Positions 1 to 7,268 of a DNA stretch of 18,927 bases are shown piece by piece. The stretch is from contig DOMR01000145.1 in the NCBI GenBank assembly GCA_003509845.1, positions 1-18,927 on the forward strand. Reading direction: 5' to 3'. The notes beneath the pieces are model-generated. The model made no database searches. It was not told the DNA's origin and saw only the letters and a program-made list of their open reading frames with translations. The translations under genes and the position numbers were made by a program. The first letter of the stretch is position 1. Every line of letters starts with the position of its first letter. The DNA comes from Chitinophagaceae bacterium. Its GTDB lineage: Bacteria > Bacteroidota > Bacteroidia > Chitinophagales > Chitinophagaceae.

Positions 1-189
1 GATTCAAAACTATTAACTTGTTCTGCTTTATTAGATACGATTGATATTATGAATTTAGATTTCAGTAAGTTTTATTGGATTGATGGAATACTATTTAGGC
101 TTAATAAGGTAGATGGGTTTAACCCAATGGAATACAAGACAACAAAAATTAGTTTATTAAAGGTTATTGAAACAAAATATTTTTTATAA
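1..189 (+). CDS. C-terminal end of a probable phage tail protein (5' truncated)
   Basis: Reading frame 1 is open from the first base and stops at TAA 187-189, giving the last 62 residues of a protein whose start lies outside the window. The stop overlaps the next start codon (TAATG), as expected for co-translated phage genes. The visible tail includes a run of aromatic and hydrophobic residues (WIDGILFRLNKV) and ends in a short hydrophobic/basic segment. I associate this ending with minor tail or baseplate proteins of Bacteroidetes phages, but that rests on memory of similar sequences and on its position before the tape measure gene. No domain can be assigned from so short a piece. Confidence 0.6.
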   Translation, partial: DSKLLTCSALLDTIDIMNLDFSKFYWIDGILFRLNKVDGFNPMEYKTTKISLLKVIETKYFL

Positions 190-1994
190 TGGCACAGAAT
201 TTAGATTTAAACGTAAACGTCAATACCGATCAGGCAGCCAAATCGGTTGGATCACTTAAAACGCAATTAAAACAAGCGCAGGCAGAAGTAGTGGCATTAT
301 CAGATAAATTTGGTGCTACATCTGTTGAGGCAGTAAACGCAGCAAAGAAAGCCGCAGAGTTAAGAGATAGGATCGGGGATGCAAGGGCATTAACAGAAGC
401 GTTTAATCCAGATCAAAAATTTAGAGCATTGACTTCATCTTTAGCGGGGGTTGCTGGTGGATTTGCAGCGGTTCAAGGTGCTATGGGTTTATTTGGTGCT
501 GAATCAGAAGATTTGCAAAAGACTTTAGTTAAAGTTCAATCTGCAATGGCATTATCACAAGGATTAGAAGCGGTCGGAAATAGCATAGACGCATTTAAAA
601 ACTTAGGAACAGTTATTCGCACACAGGTTATAGCTGCATTTAGCACATTAAGAGGTGCAATTATAGCAACAGGAGTAGGTGCATTAGCCGTTGGAGTAGG
701 TTTATTAATAGCAAACTTTGAGAAAGTAAAAGAAACATTAACTAATTTATTTCCAGGCTTAACTGAATTTGCTGATAAAATTAAAAATATTGTTCAGGGA
801 ATAACTGATTTTGTTGGTATTACAAGCGAAGCAGCAAGGGCGCAAGATGATTTAAAATTAGCTTTAGAAACTTCCAATAAGGCAATAGATAATCAAATAA
901 AGATTTTAGAAGCACAAGGAGGCAAAGAGAATGAAATATATGAGCAAAAAAAACAAAGAATTAACAATCAGATTAAGTTAATTAAAGGCACATCACAAGA
1001 GGAATTACAAGCCAGAGCTGATTTAAATACAGAGTTGCAAGTATTGGAAATAAACGAAGCTAATAGAATTAAGAAAGCAAATGAAACGGCTGCTAAGGAA
1101 AGAGCAGATGAAAGAAAAAAAAGAGAAGCAGAGGAAAAAGCAAGAATTGAAAAAGCTGCAGCGGATGCTAAGGCTTATGAAGAATTTGATACGCAACTTC
1201 AGCAACGTTTGATGCAAATAGATGAGGAAAGAGCAGAGAAAAAAAGAGCTTTAGATTTTCAGTCAATACAAAACTTAATAACAGATTTAGATTATGAAAA
1301 TGAATTATTAGATATTGATTTTGAAGCAGATCAACAAAGGTTAGCTAATAAAGAAGCATATATTGCGGAACAAAAAGCAATAGAATTATCAAATTTAGAA
1401 CTTACAGAAAAGGAAAGATTAGAAATTATTTCTAAATATGCAAAACAAGAACAGGATATTGATAAAGATATAACCGCAAGTAAAAAAGCAGAAAAGGAAG
1501 CACAAACCGCAATGCAATTACAATATATTGGATTTGCAGAACAAGCGGGTAACTTATTAGGACAAATAGCTGGGAAAAATAAATCAGTAGCAATAGCGGG
1601 TTTATTAATTGAAAAGGGTGCTGCGATTGCAAAGATTATTACACAGATGAACACGGTTCCCGCAATATTACCGCCGGGCATTCCTAACCCTGCTTTTATT
1701 CCTGCAAGGATAGGTGGAATATTGTCGATTGCTTCTGTTGTAGCTGCTTCTGCACAAGGTATTCAGCAAATCAATCAAGCGGGTAGTGGTGGATCGGCAA
1801 CAGCTTCAGTTCCTGCAATATCAACTCAAGCACCAATAGTTCCTCAATTACCTGCTGCTCAAACTACAAATATTAGCAGAGAATCAATTAATGACTTAGG
1901 CAATCAAGCAGTAAGGGCGTACGTTATTGAAACAGATGTTACAGGCAACCAACAAAGAATGGCAGCCATAAGACAAAGAGCAAGATTTAGTTAA
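189..1994 (+). CDS. tail tape measure protein (short form)
   Basis: This 601-residue protein has the composition and layout of a tape measure protein, which sets tail length and is threaded out of the tail tube during infection. An N-terminal amphipathic helical region (about residues 14-65) rich in Ala, Lys and Gln is followed by Gly/Ala-rich hydrophobic segments (about 82-104 and 155-176). A long charged coiled-coil region rich in Glu, Lys and Arg (about 225-445) comes next, then more hydrophobic segments (about 455-535) and a Ser/Pro/Gln-rich tail. It is short for the class; at the usual ruler ratio of about 0.15 nm per residue it would imply a tail of roughly 90 nm (inference). ATG 189 overlaps the previous stop. 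It lies upstream of the head genes, which is unusual. Family assignment rests on composition and order rather than a catalytic motif. Confidence 0.8.
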   Translation: MAQNLDLNVNVNTDQAAKSVGSLKTQLKQAQAEVVALSDKFGATSVEAVNAAKKAAELRDRIGDARALTEAFNPDQKFRALTSSLAGVAGGFAAVQGAMGLFGAESEDLQKTLVKVQSAMALSQGLEAVGNSIDAFKNLGTVIRTQVIAAFSTLRGAIIATGVGALAVGVGLLIANFEKVKETLTNLFPGLTEFADKIKNIVQGITDFVGITSEAARAQDDLKLALETSNKAIDNQIKILEAQGGKENEIYEQKKQRINNQIKLIKGTSQEELQARADLNTELQVLEINEANRIKKANETAAKERADERKKREAEEKARIEKAAADAKAYEEFDTQLQQRLMQIDEERAEKKRALDFQSIQNLITDLDYENELLDIDFEADQQRLANKEAYIAEQKAIELSNLELTEKERLEIISKYAKQEQDIDKDITASKKAEKEAQTAMQLQYIGFAEQAGNLLGQIAGKNKSVAIAGLLIEKGAAIAKIITQMNTVPAILPPGIPNPAFIPARIGGILSIASVVAASAQGIQQINQAGSGGSATASVPAISTQAPIVPQLPAAQTTNISRESINDLGNQAVRAYVIETDVTGNQQRMAAIRQRARFS

Positions 1995-2028
1995 ACGATA
2001 AATATTCACAAATAAACTATTTAAAGAT

Positions 2029-2622
2029 ATGAATACAGAGATACCTATTTATATGTTGGACATTACAGATAGCATAGAAGATGATTCACAAGTTGATTTC
2101 ATTGCATTAGTTGATCGTCCTGCAATACAAAAGAATTGGAACGCATTTAATAAAACCCAAAAATTTGAGGTAACAAATGAAGATCGCCGTATTATTTCCG
2201 GTGCTATTATGTTGGCTGACACGCCTATTTTTAGGTCTGATGCTACTTATGGCGACTATTATGTGGCTTTTAGTCGCGACACCATTCTTAAGATTGTTCA
2301 GAAGTTTTTTAAAAAAGGCTTCCAGAGCAATGTAAATTTAATGCATAATTCAAACGCACAATTTGAAGGGGTTACTTTATTTGAAAGTTTTATATCAGAT
2401 AAAACAAGGGGCATTATGCCAATGAAGGGTTTTGAGGATGCACCGGAAGGAAGCTGGTTTGGTTCTATGATCGTGGATAATGATGACGCTTGGGCTAAAG
2501 TAAAGAGTGGCGAGATTATGGGCTTTAGCGTGGAGGGATTATTTACCTACAAACCGAAGGAAGTAAACAAGGTAGCGTCTATGGTAGATGCTATTAAAAA
2601 AATATTATCACAGGTTAAGTGA
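2029..2622 (+). CDS. prohead serine protease, XkdF-like (S78_2 family)
   Basis: A 197-residue protein with the pattern of the XkdF-like Peptidase_S78_2 family, which matures capsids by cleaving scaffold and other head proteins inside the prohead. The conserved N-terminal core is visible (RIISGAIMLADTPIFR). The likely catalytic histidine is H106 in LMHN and the likely nucleophile is S167 in GFSVEG, the order expected for this fold. A GSWFG segment lies between them. The gene sits directly before a scaffold-like gene and the capsid gene, the standard place for a maturation protease. ATG 2029 follows an A/T-rich leader with no Shine-Dalgarno sequence. The short C-terminal extension (MVDAIKKILSQVK) is helical and might contact the scaffold (inference). 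Confidence 0.8.
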   Translation: MNTEIPIYMLDITDSIEDDSQVDFIALVDRPAIQKNWNAFNKTQKFEVTNEDRRIISGAIMLADTPIFRSDATYGDYYVAFSRDTILKIVQKFFKKGFQSNVNLMHNSNAQFEGVTLFESFISDKTRGIMPMKGFEDAPEGSWFGSMIVDNDDAWAKVKSGEIMGFSVEGLFTYKPKEVNKVASMVDAIKKILSQVK

Positions 2623-2659
2623 TAAACTATTTATTTTTTAACTATATAATAAAAAAAGT

Positions 2660-3268
2660 ATGAACGCACAGGAAGCAATTTTAAAAATTAAGGCTTTGTT
2701 TGAGGACAACGCTGCGCCTGTTAAAGAAGATGAAGCTAACAATCCTAAAGTTGAGGAAACTAAGGTTGAGATGGCAGAATATTCATTAATGGACGGAACT
2801 AAGGTTGAAATTTCAGCTTTAGAGATTGGCGGTTTAGTAACTATTGAAGGACAACCAGCACCAGCAGGAGACCACGAATTAATGGACGGAACTGAAATTA
2901 CTTTAGATGAGAACGGAAAAATTACCGAAATCGAAACTAAAGTAGTAGAAGCAAGCCCAGAAGTTGATACAGAAGTTGAAGCAGGAGCAGATTACAAAGA
3001 TAAAAAGATGCAGGAAATGGCTGAACAATTTGAGGCAAAGATTGCTGAATTGATTGATGCTAAGAATGTATCTGACGCAAAAGTTTTGGATTTAGAAAAT
3101 AAGGTTAAGCAAGGATTTGCACAAGTAGCTGAATTGATTGAAGCACTTTCAAATACGCCAAGCGAAGACCCTATTAAGAAACCAAATAGCTTTAATGAGT
3201 TTGTAAATACAAAGGGCATTAAAGAACAAAGATTAGAAAAATATAGAAACGCAATTTTAAACAAATAA
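2660..3268 (+). CDS. scaffold-like protein with duplicated DGT motif and coiled coil
   Basis: This 202-residue, strongly acidic protein lies between the protease and the capsid gene, where the scaffold of a small-capsid phage is expected. Residues 1-17 form a short helix, followed by an acidic linker. A beta-rich part (about 40-95) holds a repeated LMDGT motif at 43-47 and 74-78 with APAGDHE between. A predicted coiled coil follows (about 113-165), then a basic C-terminus ending in LEKYRNAILNK. An acidic, coiled-coil protein with a basic C-terminal helix is the general architecture of scaffolding proteins, whose C-terminus binds the capsid shell. The beta-rich repeat part is characteristic of Bacteroidetes phages as far as I recall, and its role is unknown to me. 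It could instead be a minor head protein. Confidence 0.65.
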   Translation: MNAQEAILKIKALFEDNAAPVKEDEANNPKVEETKVEMAEYSLMDGTKVEISALEIGGLVTIEGQPAPAGDHELMDGTEITLDENGKITEIETKVVEASPEVDTEVEAGADYKDKKMQEMAEQFEAKIAELIDAKNVSDAKVLDLENKVKQGFAQVAELIEALSNTPSEDPIKKPNSFNEFVNTKGIKEQRLEKYRNAILNK

Positions 3269-3280
3269 AAATTAATAACA

Positions 3281-4234
3281 ATGGCATTTGACGTATCAGC
3301 ATTAGCCGCTTACACAGAGCAAAACGAAGCCTTATTGGTAACGGATTCTGTATTAGGCGCAAAGACCGCAGCTTTAATTAAAAGCGCAGGTAACGTTATG
3401 GTAGGCGTAAAGTCTGCTGAAACAATCAACATTATGGACACAGACGCGATCTTCCAAGCAGGTGGATCTTGCGGATTTACTGCATCTGGTTCTACAACTT
3501 TCACACAAAGAACAGTAACAGTTGGTAAAATTAAAGTAAACGAATCTCTTTGTCCTAAAGACTTAGAATCTAAGTACTTACAAAAAGCATTACCAACAGG
3601 ATCAATGTATGATTCTATTCCTTTCGAGCAAGAATTTGCTGACAAGAAAGCAAAAACAATCGCTTCTCAATTAGAAACTGCGTTATGGCAGGGCGATACA
3701 ACGAGTGGCAATACGAACTTATCAAAATTTGACGGGCTTGTTAAGTTAATTGGAGCTGCTTCTGGTGTTGTAGCTGCTAACGTATCTACTTACATTTCAG
3801 GTGCGCCATTAAGTTCTATTACTGCTGGTAATGTAATCAGCATTTTTGATGGCGTATATCAAGCAATCCCTGCGCAAGTAGTAGCTGCTGACGATATGAC
3901 TATCTTCTGCGGTCAAGACGTATTTAGAACTTATACAGTTGCATTAAAGAACGCAAATCAATTCCATTATTCTATTGATGTGAAAGCTGATAGCGAGTTT
4001 GTATTACCAGGTACTCCTATTAAAGTTATTGCTTTACAAGGTTTAAACGGAACTAACAAAGTATATGCAATGCGTATCTCTAACTTGTTCTTAGGAACAG
4101 ATTTGTTGAACGAAGAAGAAAAGTTTGAGATTTTCTACGCAAAAGAAGCTGATCAAGTACGTTTCGTATCTGAGTTCAAAATGGGTGTAAACGTAGCGTT
4201 CCCAGACGAGATCGTTAAGTTTATATTAGCATAA
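3281..4234 (+). CDS. major capsid protein, probable HK97 fold
   Basis: A 317-residue protein directly after protease and scaffold genes, the expected position for the major capsid protein. The size fits an HK97-fold coat protein without an N-terminal delta domain, consistent with a separate scaffold. The N-terminal part (about residues 15-75) is rich in small and beta-forming residues. A Phe/Glu/Asp/Lys-rich helix follows (FEQEFADKKAKTIASQLETA, about 113-132), resembling the long spine helix. The C-terminal half alternates beta and helix segments and includes an EFVLPGTPIKVI stretch. Codon choice here uses more C-ending codons than in neighbouring genes (for example ATC, TTC and TAC), which fits a highly expressed protein. 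It is followed immediately by a hairpin terminator. Confidence 0.82.
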   Translation: MAFDVSALAAYTEQNEALLVTDSVLGAKTAALIKSAGNVMVGVKSAETINIMDTDAIFQAGGSCGFTASGSTTFTQRTVTVGKIKVNESLCPKDLESKYLQKALPTGSMYDSIPFEQEFADKKAKTIASQLETALWQGDTTSGNTNLSKFDGLVKLIGAASGVVAANVSTYISGAPLSSITAGNVISIFDGVYQAIPAQVVAADDMTIFCGQDVFRTYTVALKNANQFHYSIDVKADSEFVLPGTPIKVIALQGLNGTNKVYAMRISNLFLGTDLLNEEEKFEIFYAKEADQVRFVSEFKMGVNVAFPDEIVKFILA

Positions 4235-4238
4235 TTAT

Positions 4239-4268
4239 AAGGGGGTGAAATATCCCCCTTTATTTTAA
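4239..4268 (+). terminator. hairpin terminator after the capsid gene
   Basis: A perfect 7-bp stem (AAGGGGG at 4239-4245 with CCCCCTT at 4254-4260) encloses an 8-base loop and is followed by TATTTTA. It sits 4 bases after the capsid stop codon. The U-tract is short and interrupted, so it may be a partial terminator or a 3' stabilising hairpin that sets the abundant capsid message apart from the genes downstream. Confidence 0.6.
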
Positions 4269-4288
4269 AAATATTAAATTAATTTACA

Positions 4289-4807
4289 ATGGCTTGTGCA
4301 TTAACATCAGGATACACTTTAGATTGCCGCGATAGTTTAGGCGGTGTTACGGAAGTGTATTTTATAGAAGCAGCAAACGTAACTGCGACAACCGAAGCAA
4401 GCGGAGTAATTACTGCATTAACAAAAGCAGCAGGAAAAAGGTTTTATAAATACGAGCAAGTAAAAGATACATCAATGATGAATCAGACAATTACTGCTAA
4501 CGTACAAAATGGAACTGTATTTTATGCACAGGAATTAATGGTTGTATTAAATAAATTACAAACCGCTACAAGAAACGAAATTTTATTGCTTGCACAGAAC
4601 ACTTTAGTTGCAGTAGTAAAAGATTCAAACGGCAATTATTGGTATCTTGGTAAAACAAGAGGATTAGATTTAACTGCCGGTACTGCTGGCACGGGTACTG
4701 CACAAGGGGATAGAAGCGGTTTTGCTTTAACCTTTACAGGTGCAGAGGCTGCATTAGCACCAAGCGTTGCACAAGCTGTTTATTCAGTATTGACGACCGC
4801 TGGATAA
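4289..4807 (+). CDS. probable major tail tube protein
   Basis: This 172-residue protein follows the capsid gene and is flanked by a terminator-like hairpin on each side, which suggests a separately tuned and abundant product. It is beta-rich, with a conserved-looking N-terminus (MACALTSGYTLDCRD) and a segment YFIEAANV. A central part, RFYKYEQVKDTSMMNQTITA, is followed by alternating strands. Near the C-terminus GDRSGFALTFTGAEAALAP resembles the last strand and GxE turn common in siphophage tail tube proteins. The small size, beta content and gap-free context with the tape measure and capsid genes favour a tube protein. A head decoration or other structural role is possible. The N-terminus carries Cys3 and Cys13, which is uncommon in tube proteins. 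Confidence 0.55.
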   Translation: MACALTSGYTLDCRDSLGGVTEVYFIEAANVTATTEASGVITALTKAAGKRFYKYEQVKDTSMMNQTITANVQNGTVFYAQELMVVLNKLQTATRNEILLLAQNTLVAVVKDSNGNYWYLGKTRGLDLTAGTAGTGTAQGDRSGFALTFTGAEAALAPSVAQAVYSVLTTAG

Positions 4808-4832
4808 GTTTTTTCATAGGTTTATAGGTTTG

Positions 4833-4865
4833 CCGCCGTTCCTTCATTGGTTCGGCGGTTTTTTT
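4833..4865 (+). terminator. strong intrinsic terminator after the tail tube gene
   Basis: CCGCCG at 4833-4838 pairs perfectly with CGGCGG at 4853-4858, and the G·T pair outside can extend the stem. CC and GG within the loop may add a second short stem. Seven consecutive T residues follow at 4859-4865. This is the clearest Rho-independent terminator in the window and lies 26 bases after the stop codon of the preceding gene. Confidence 0.88.
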
Positions 4866-4904
4866 ATGTCCTGTTTTTGATGCAAAAAACTTGACATTTT
4901 ATCT

Positions 4905-4939
4905 GTTCACTGCCCGTGAACGTTCACGAATACGTGAAC
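4905..4939. repeat. paired GTTCAC/GTGAAC inverted repeats
   Basis: Four hexamer half-sites occur in 35 bases: GTTCAC 4905-4910, GTGAAC 4916-4921, GTTCAC 4922-4927 and GTGAAC 4934-4939. The two middle ones together form a perfect 12-bp palindrome (4916-4927). Spacers are 5 and 6 bases. The pattern fits a pair of dimeric operator sites or alternative hairpins. Confidence 0.75.
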
Positions 4940-4941
4940 AC

Positions 4942-4973
4942 AAAGTAAAATAGTAAACCTATTGTTTTACTTT
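4942..4973. repeat. AT-rich inverted repeat
   Basis: AAAGTAAAA at 4942-4950 is the exact reverse complement of TTTTACTTT at 4965-4973. An inner TAG/CTA pairing (4951-4953 with 4959-4961) can extend the hairpin across small bulges. It may be an operator or an RNA hairpin; there is no clean T-tract behind it. Confidence 0.6.
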
Positions 4974-5008
4974 AAGCCTTTAAAAGTAAATATATAACTT
5001 GACTTTTT

Positions 5009-5063
5009 ACACTTATTCGTACAATAAAGTGGTTTAAAAAAACACTTATTAGTACATAAGTTG
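5009..5063. repeat. two imperfect palindromic direct repeats centred on GTAC
   Basis: Copy 1 (5009-5032) and copy 2 (5042-5063) share ACACTTATT, GTACA and TAA followed by a G-rich end. Each is itself a near-palindrome, for example CACTTATT against AATAAAGTG in copy 1. They are 33 bases apart start to start, about three helical turns, which would place two bound proteins on the same face of the DNA (inference). Confidence 0.6.
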
Positions 5064-5094
5064 CAACAAATAGGCTTTTTAGCTATATAGTTAT

Positions 5095-5469
5095 ATGATT
5101 AGGTTAACAAAAGGACAAACCCAAAACATAATTTTAACCCTAACTGAAAAGCAGTTATTGACTAATCCAAACTATTTGTTTGTATTTACTAATAGAAGTG
5201 CAAATACAGAGGTTAAATTTGTTAGGTTAAATAACACAGACATAAGCCAATACAAGGATAGGTACAATGAATTTAGTATCGTTACAAATACTAATTTTAG
5301 TACTGCTTTAAATGGTCAATATGACTACGATATATACGAACAGACAAGTACGTCTAATCTAAATCCTGCGGGTTTAAATTTATTAGAATCAGGGATTATG
5401 GAATTAGTCGGAACGCCTTTTAATTTTACGGAATACACTACAACGGACACTTATAAAATAAGACAATAA
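5095..5469 (+). CDS. small probable virion protein of unknown role
   Basis: A 124-residue protein that heads the portal operon. It is rich in Asn, Thr and Tyr and appears almost entirely beta-stranded, starting with MIRLTKGQTQNIILTLTEK and containing YLFVFTNRS and LLESGIMELVG. I recall similar short proteins next to structural genes in Bacteroidetes phages, but no function is known to me. The beta-sandwich-like composition and the position next to the portal gene suggest a virion component such as a decoration, adaptor or tail protein (inference). ATG 5095 is the first start after the repeat-rich leader. The stop overlaps the portal start (TAATG), implying coupled translation. Confidence 0.6.
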   Translation: MIRLTKGQTQNIILTLTEKQLLTNPNYLFVFTNRSANTEVKFVRLNNTDISQYKDRYNEFSIVTNTNFSTALNGQYDYDIYEQTSTSNLNPAGLNLLESGIMELVGTPFNFTEYTTTDTYKIRQ

Positions 5470-7268
5470 TGGATTTAAGAGTACTAACATTTGCGGAAGC
5501 ACGTCAGCCTGAATTTAAAGAAAAGAAAGGCGAAGGATATATACAATACGGCGATCGCAATGATTACCCAAATTACTTAGTTGAACTTTTTAATAAGTCA
5601 GCGAAGCATAACGCTATCATAAAAAGCAAGGTTCACTACATTACTGCAAATGGTTGGTCAGGAAGTCCAGAGGCAGAGCCTTTTATTGACAAAGTTAATA
5701 GAATGGAAAGCCTGGAAGATTTAACAAGAAAGGTATCTTTGGATGCTGAATTATTTGGCGGTTATTATTTAGAAATTATTTGGTCAGTTACAGGTCAATT
5801 AAGCGAAATATGGCATTGCGATTACACAAAGATCCGTACTAATAAAGACAATACACAATTTTGGTATAAAGAGGATTGGGCTGATAGGGCAGAAAAAGCG
5901 GAGGTTTACCCGGCTTTTAACCCTGCTAATCCATACGGCAAACAGATCCTTTACATAAAAGAATACCGCCCAAATATGGGTTACTATTCATTGCCGGGTT
6001 ACTTTGGTGCGCTTAATTATATTGAATCAGATATTGAAATATCTAAGCACGTATTAGGAAATGCACAGACAGGATTTAGCGCAAGTAAATTAATTACTTT
6101 GCCAAATGGCGAGCCTTCGGACGATGAAAAGCGTAATATTGAAAAACGTTTCACAAATAGATTTAGCGGATCAGACGGAAAGAAGTTTATTTTAGCTTTC
6201 GTAAATGATAGTGCAAGAAAGCCTATTGTTGATGATTTAGGAACTTCAGATATTACAAAAGAGGACTTTGGTCGCGTGGATTCTTTGATTCAAACTAATA
6301 TATTTTCAGGGCATCAGATTACAACGCCATCGATCTTTGGTATTGCAGAGGCGGGTAAATTAGGCAGCCGTTCGGAAATGCGCGACGGGTATGAAATATT
6401 TAAAAATACTTACGTTAATAGTAAGCAGATGCACCTTGAAAGTGTATTCAATATGCTATTTAAGTACAGAGGTATTGAGGACGCAGAATTACATATTATC
6501 CCAACGGAGCCGATAGGATTTGAGTTTACGGAAAACTTATTAAAAGAGATTGCACCTAAAGAATGGTTGCTTGAAAAAGCGGGTATTGATATGAGTAAAT
6601 ACCAAGCCCCAGAGGAGGCGGTAACAGTTGTACAATCTGCGCAATTTTCAGACGATTTTAGCGTGTTTTTTGAGTTTGGCGAGGATAAGGCTAACTATAA
6701 TATTTGGAAGTCTAAAACGCGCTTTAATGACGATTCCGAATATCAGTTATTTGCAGAGGTAAATCAATTACAGGCTAATGTGCTTGACTTGATGGCAAAG
6801 GATAAAAGGATAACACCGCAAGTCTTAGCTACAACTTTAGATCAAAGCGTTGATACAATCAATCAAGTGATTAAAACATTGATTGAAAACGGGTATATTC
6901 AGCCCAAGCAGTATTCAATCGGAACAGGAATTGATGAGAACATAATTACAGAGCATACTTTAACCGAGCCGTTAAAAGATATTATAGAAAAAATTAAGCC
7001 ACAAACGACGGAGTTATTAATAAGATATTCCTATGAATGGAAAGCGGGTTTTAGCAAATCAGATATTAAAACAAGCCGTCCTTTTTGCGTGGCTTTATTA
7101 GACGCAAATAAGGTTTATAGCCGTTCCGAAATAGAGTTAATGAGTGCAAGATTAGGTTATTCGGTATGGGATCGCAAGGGCGGTTGGTACACAAAGCCTG
7201 GTACAAATGACCACCAGCCAAGTTGCAGACATCAATGGGTTTCAAACATAGTAACAAGAAAAAAATAA
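5469..7268 (+). CDS. portal protein with winged-helix segment and MuF-like C-terminus
   Basis: A 599-residue protein whose N-terminal two-thirds look like a phage portal, the dodecameric DNA gate at the capsid vertex. GDRNDYPNYLVELFNKSAKHNAIIKSKV near the N-terminus and the long central helical part with a polar TTPSIFGIAEAGKLGSRSEM stretch are typical of Bacteroidetes portals. Two extra parts follow. About residues 436-477 read as a winged-helix fold, with ANVLDLMAKDKRITPQVLA and then a recognition-like helix ending in IENGYIQP. The C-terminus (about 520-599) carries RPFC with C540, GGWYTKP and CRHQW with C586 and H588. This resembles the Cys-containing core of MuF-type minor head proteins. 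The product may combine portal and minor head functions. Start and stop both lie in TAATG overlaps. Confidence 0.78.
   Translation: MDLRVLTFAEARQPEFKEKKGEGYIQYGDRNDYPNYLVELFNKSAKHNAIIKSKVHYITANGWSGSPEAEPFIDKVNRMESLEDLTRKVSLDAELFGGYYLEIIWSVTGQLSEIWHCDYTKIRTNKDNTQFWYKEDWADRAEKAEVYPAFNPANPYGKQILYIKEYRPNMGYYSLPGYFGALNYIESDIEISKHVLGNAQTGFSASKLITLPNGEPSDDEKRNIEKRFTNRFSGSDGKKFILAFVNDSARKPIVDDLGTSDITKEDFGRVDSLIQTNIFSGHQITTPSIFGIAEAGKLGSRSEMRDGYEIFKNTYVNSKQMHLESVFNMLFKYRGIEDAELHIIPTEPIGFEFTENLLKEIAPKEWLLEKAGIDMSKYQAPEEAVTVVQSAQFSDDFSVFFEFGEDKANYNIWKSKTRFNDDSEYQLFAEVNQLQANVLDLMAKDKRITPQVLATTLDQSVDTINQVIKTLIENGYIQPKQYSIGTGIDENIITEHTLTEPLKDIIEKIKPQTTELLIRYSYEWKAGFSKSDIKTSRPFCVALLDANKVYSRSEIELMSARLGYSVWDRKGGWYTKPGTNDHQPSCRHQWVSNIVTRKK

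Larger units (their letters stand above)
4866..5094 (+). promoter_or_regulatory. repeat-rich non-coding region before the portal operon
   Basis: No plausible gene is present here. The stretch holds, in order: two head-to-head GTTCAC/GTGAAC inverted repeats (4905-4939), a 9-bp inverted repeat AAAGTAAAA/TTTTACTTT (4942-4950 and 4965-4973), and two imperfect palindromic direct repeats centred on GTAC (5009-5032 and 5042-5063). TTGACT at 4999-5004 and TACAAT at 5020-5025 have a sigma-70-like look with a short 15-base spacer, while no exact Bacteroidetes -7 box (TAnnTTTG) is seen. Lying between a strong terminator and the start of a long operon, it most likely contains the promoter and operators of the portal/fibre/lysis genes. 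An origin or packaging-related role cannot be excluded. Confidence 0.6.

Noticed and set aside
1331..1681. Long - strand ORF inside the tape measure gene
   Set aside because: It is an antisense shadow of a well-supported gene, with a composition driven by the A-rich sense codons, no leader and no family pattern.
4866..5094. tRNA or known small RNA in the repeat-rich region
   Set aside because: No cloverleaf, T-loop or CCA-like end could be formed; the hairpins are short and unlike known RNA classes.
7223..7267. Upstream start for the connector gene
   Set aside because: It overlaps the portal gene by 45 bases; ATG 7268 gives the TAATG overlap used repeatedly in this operon.
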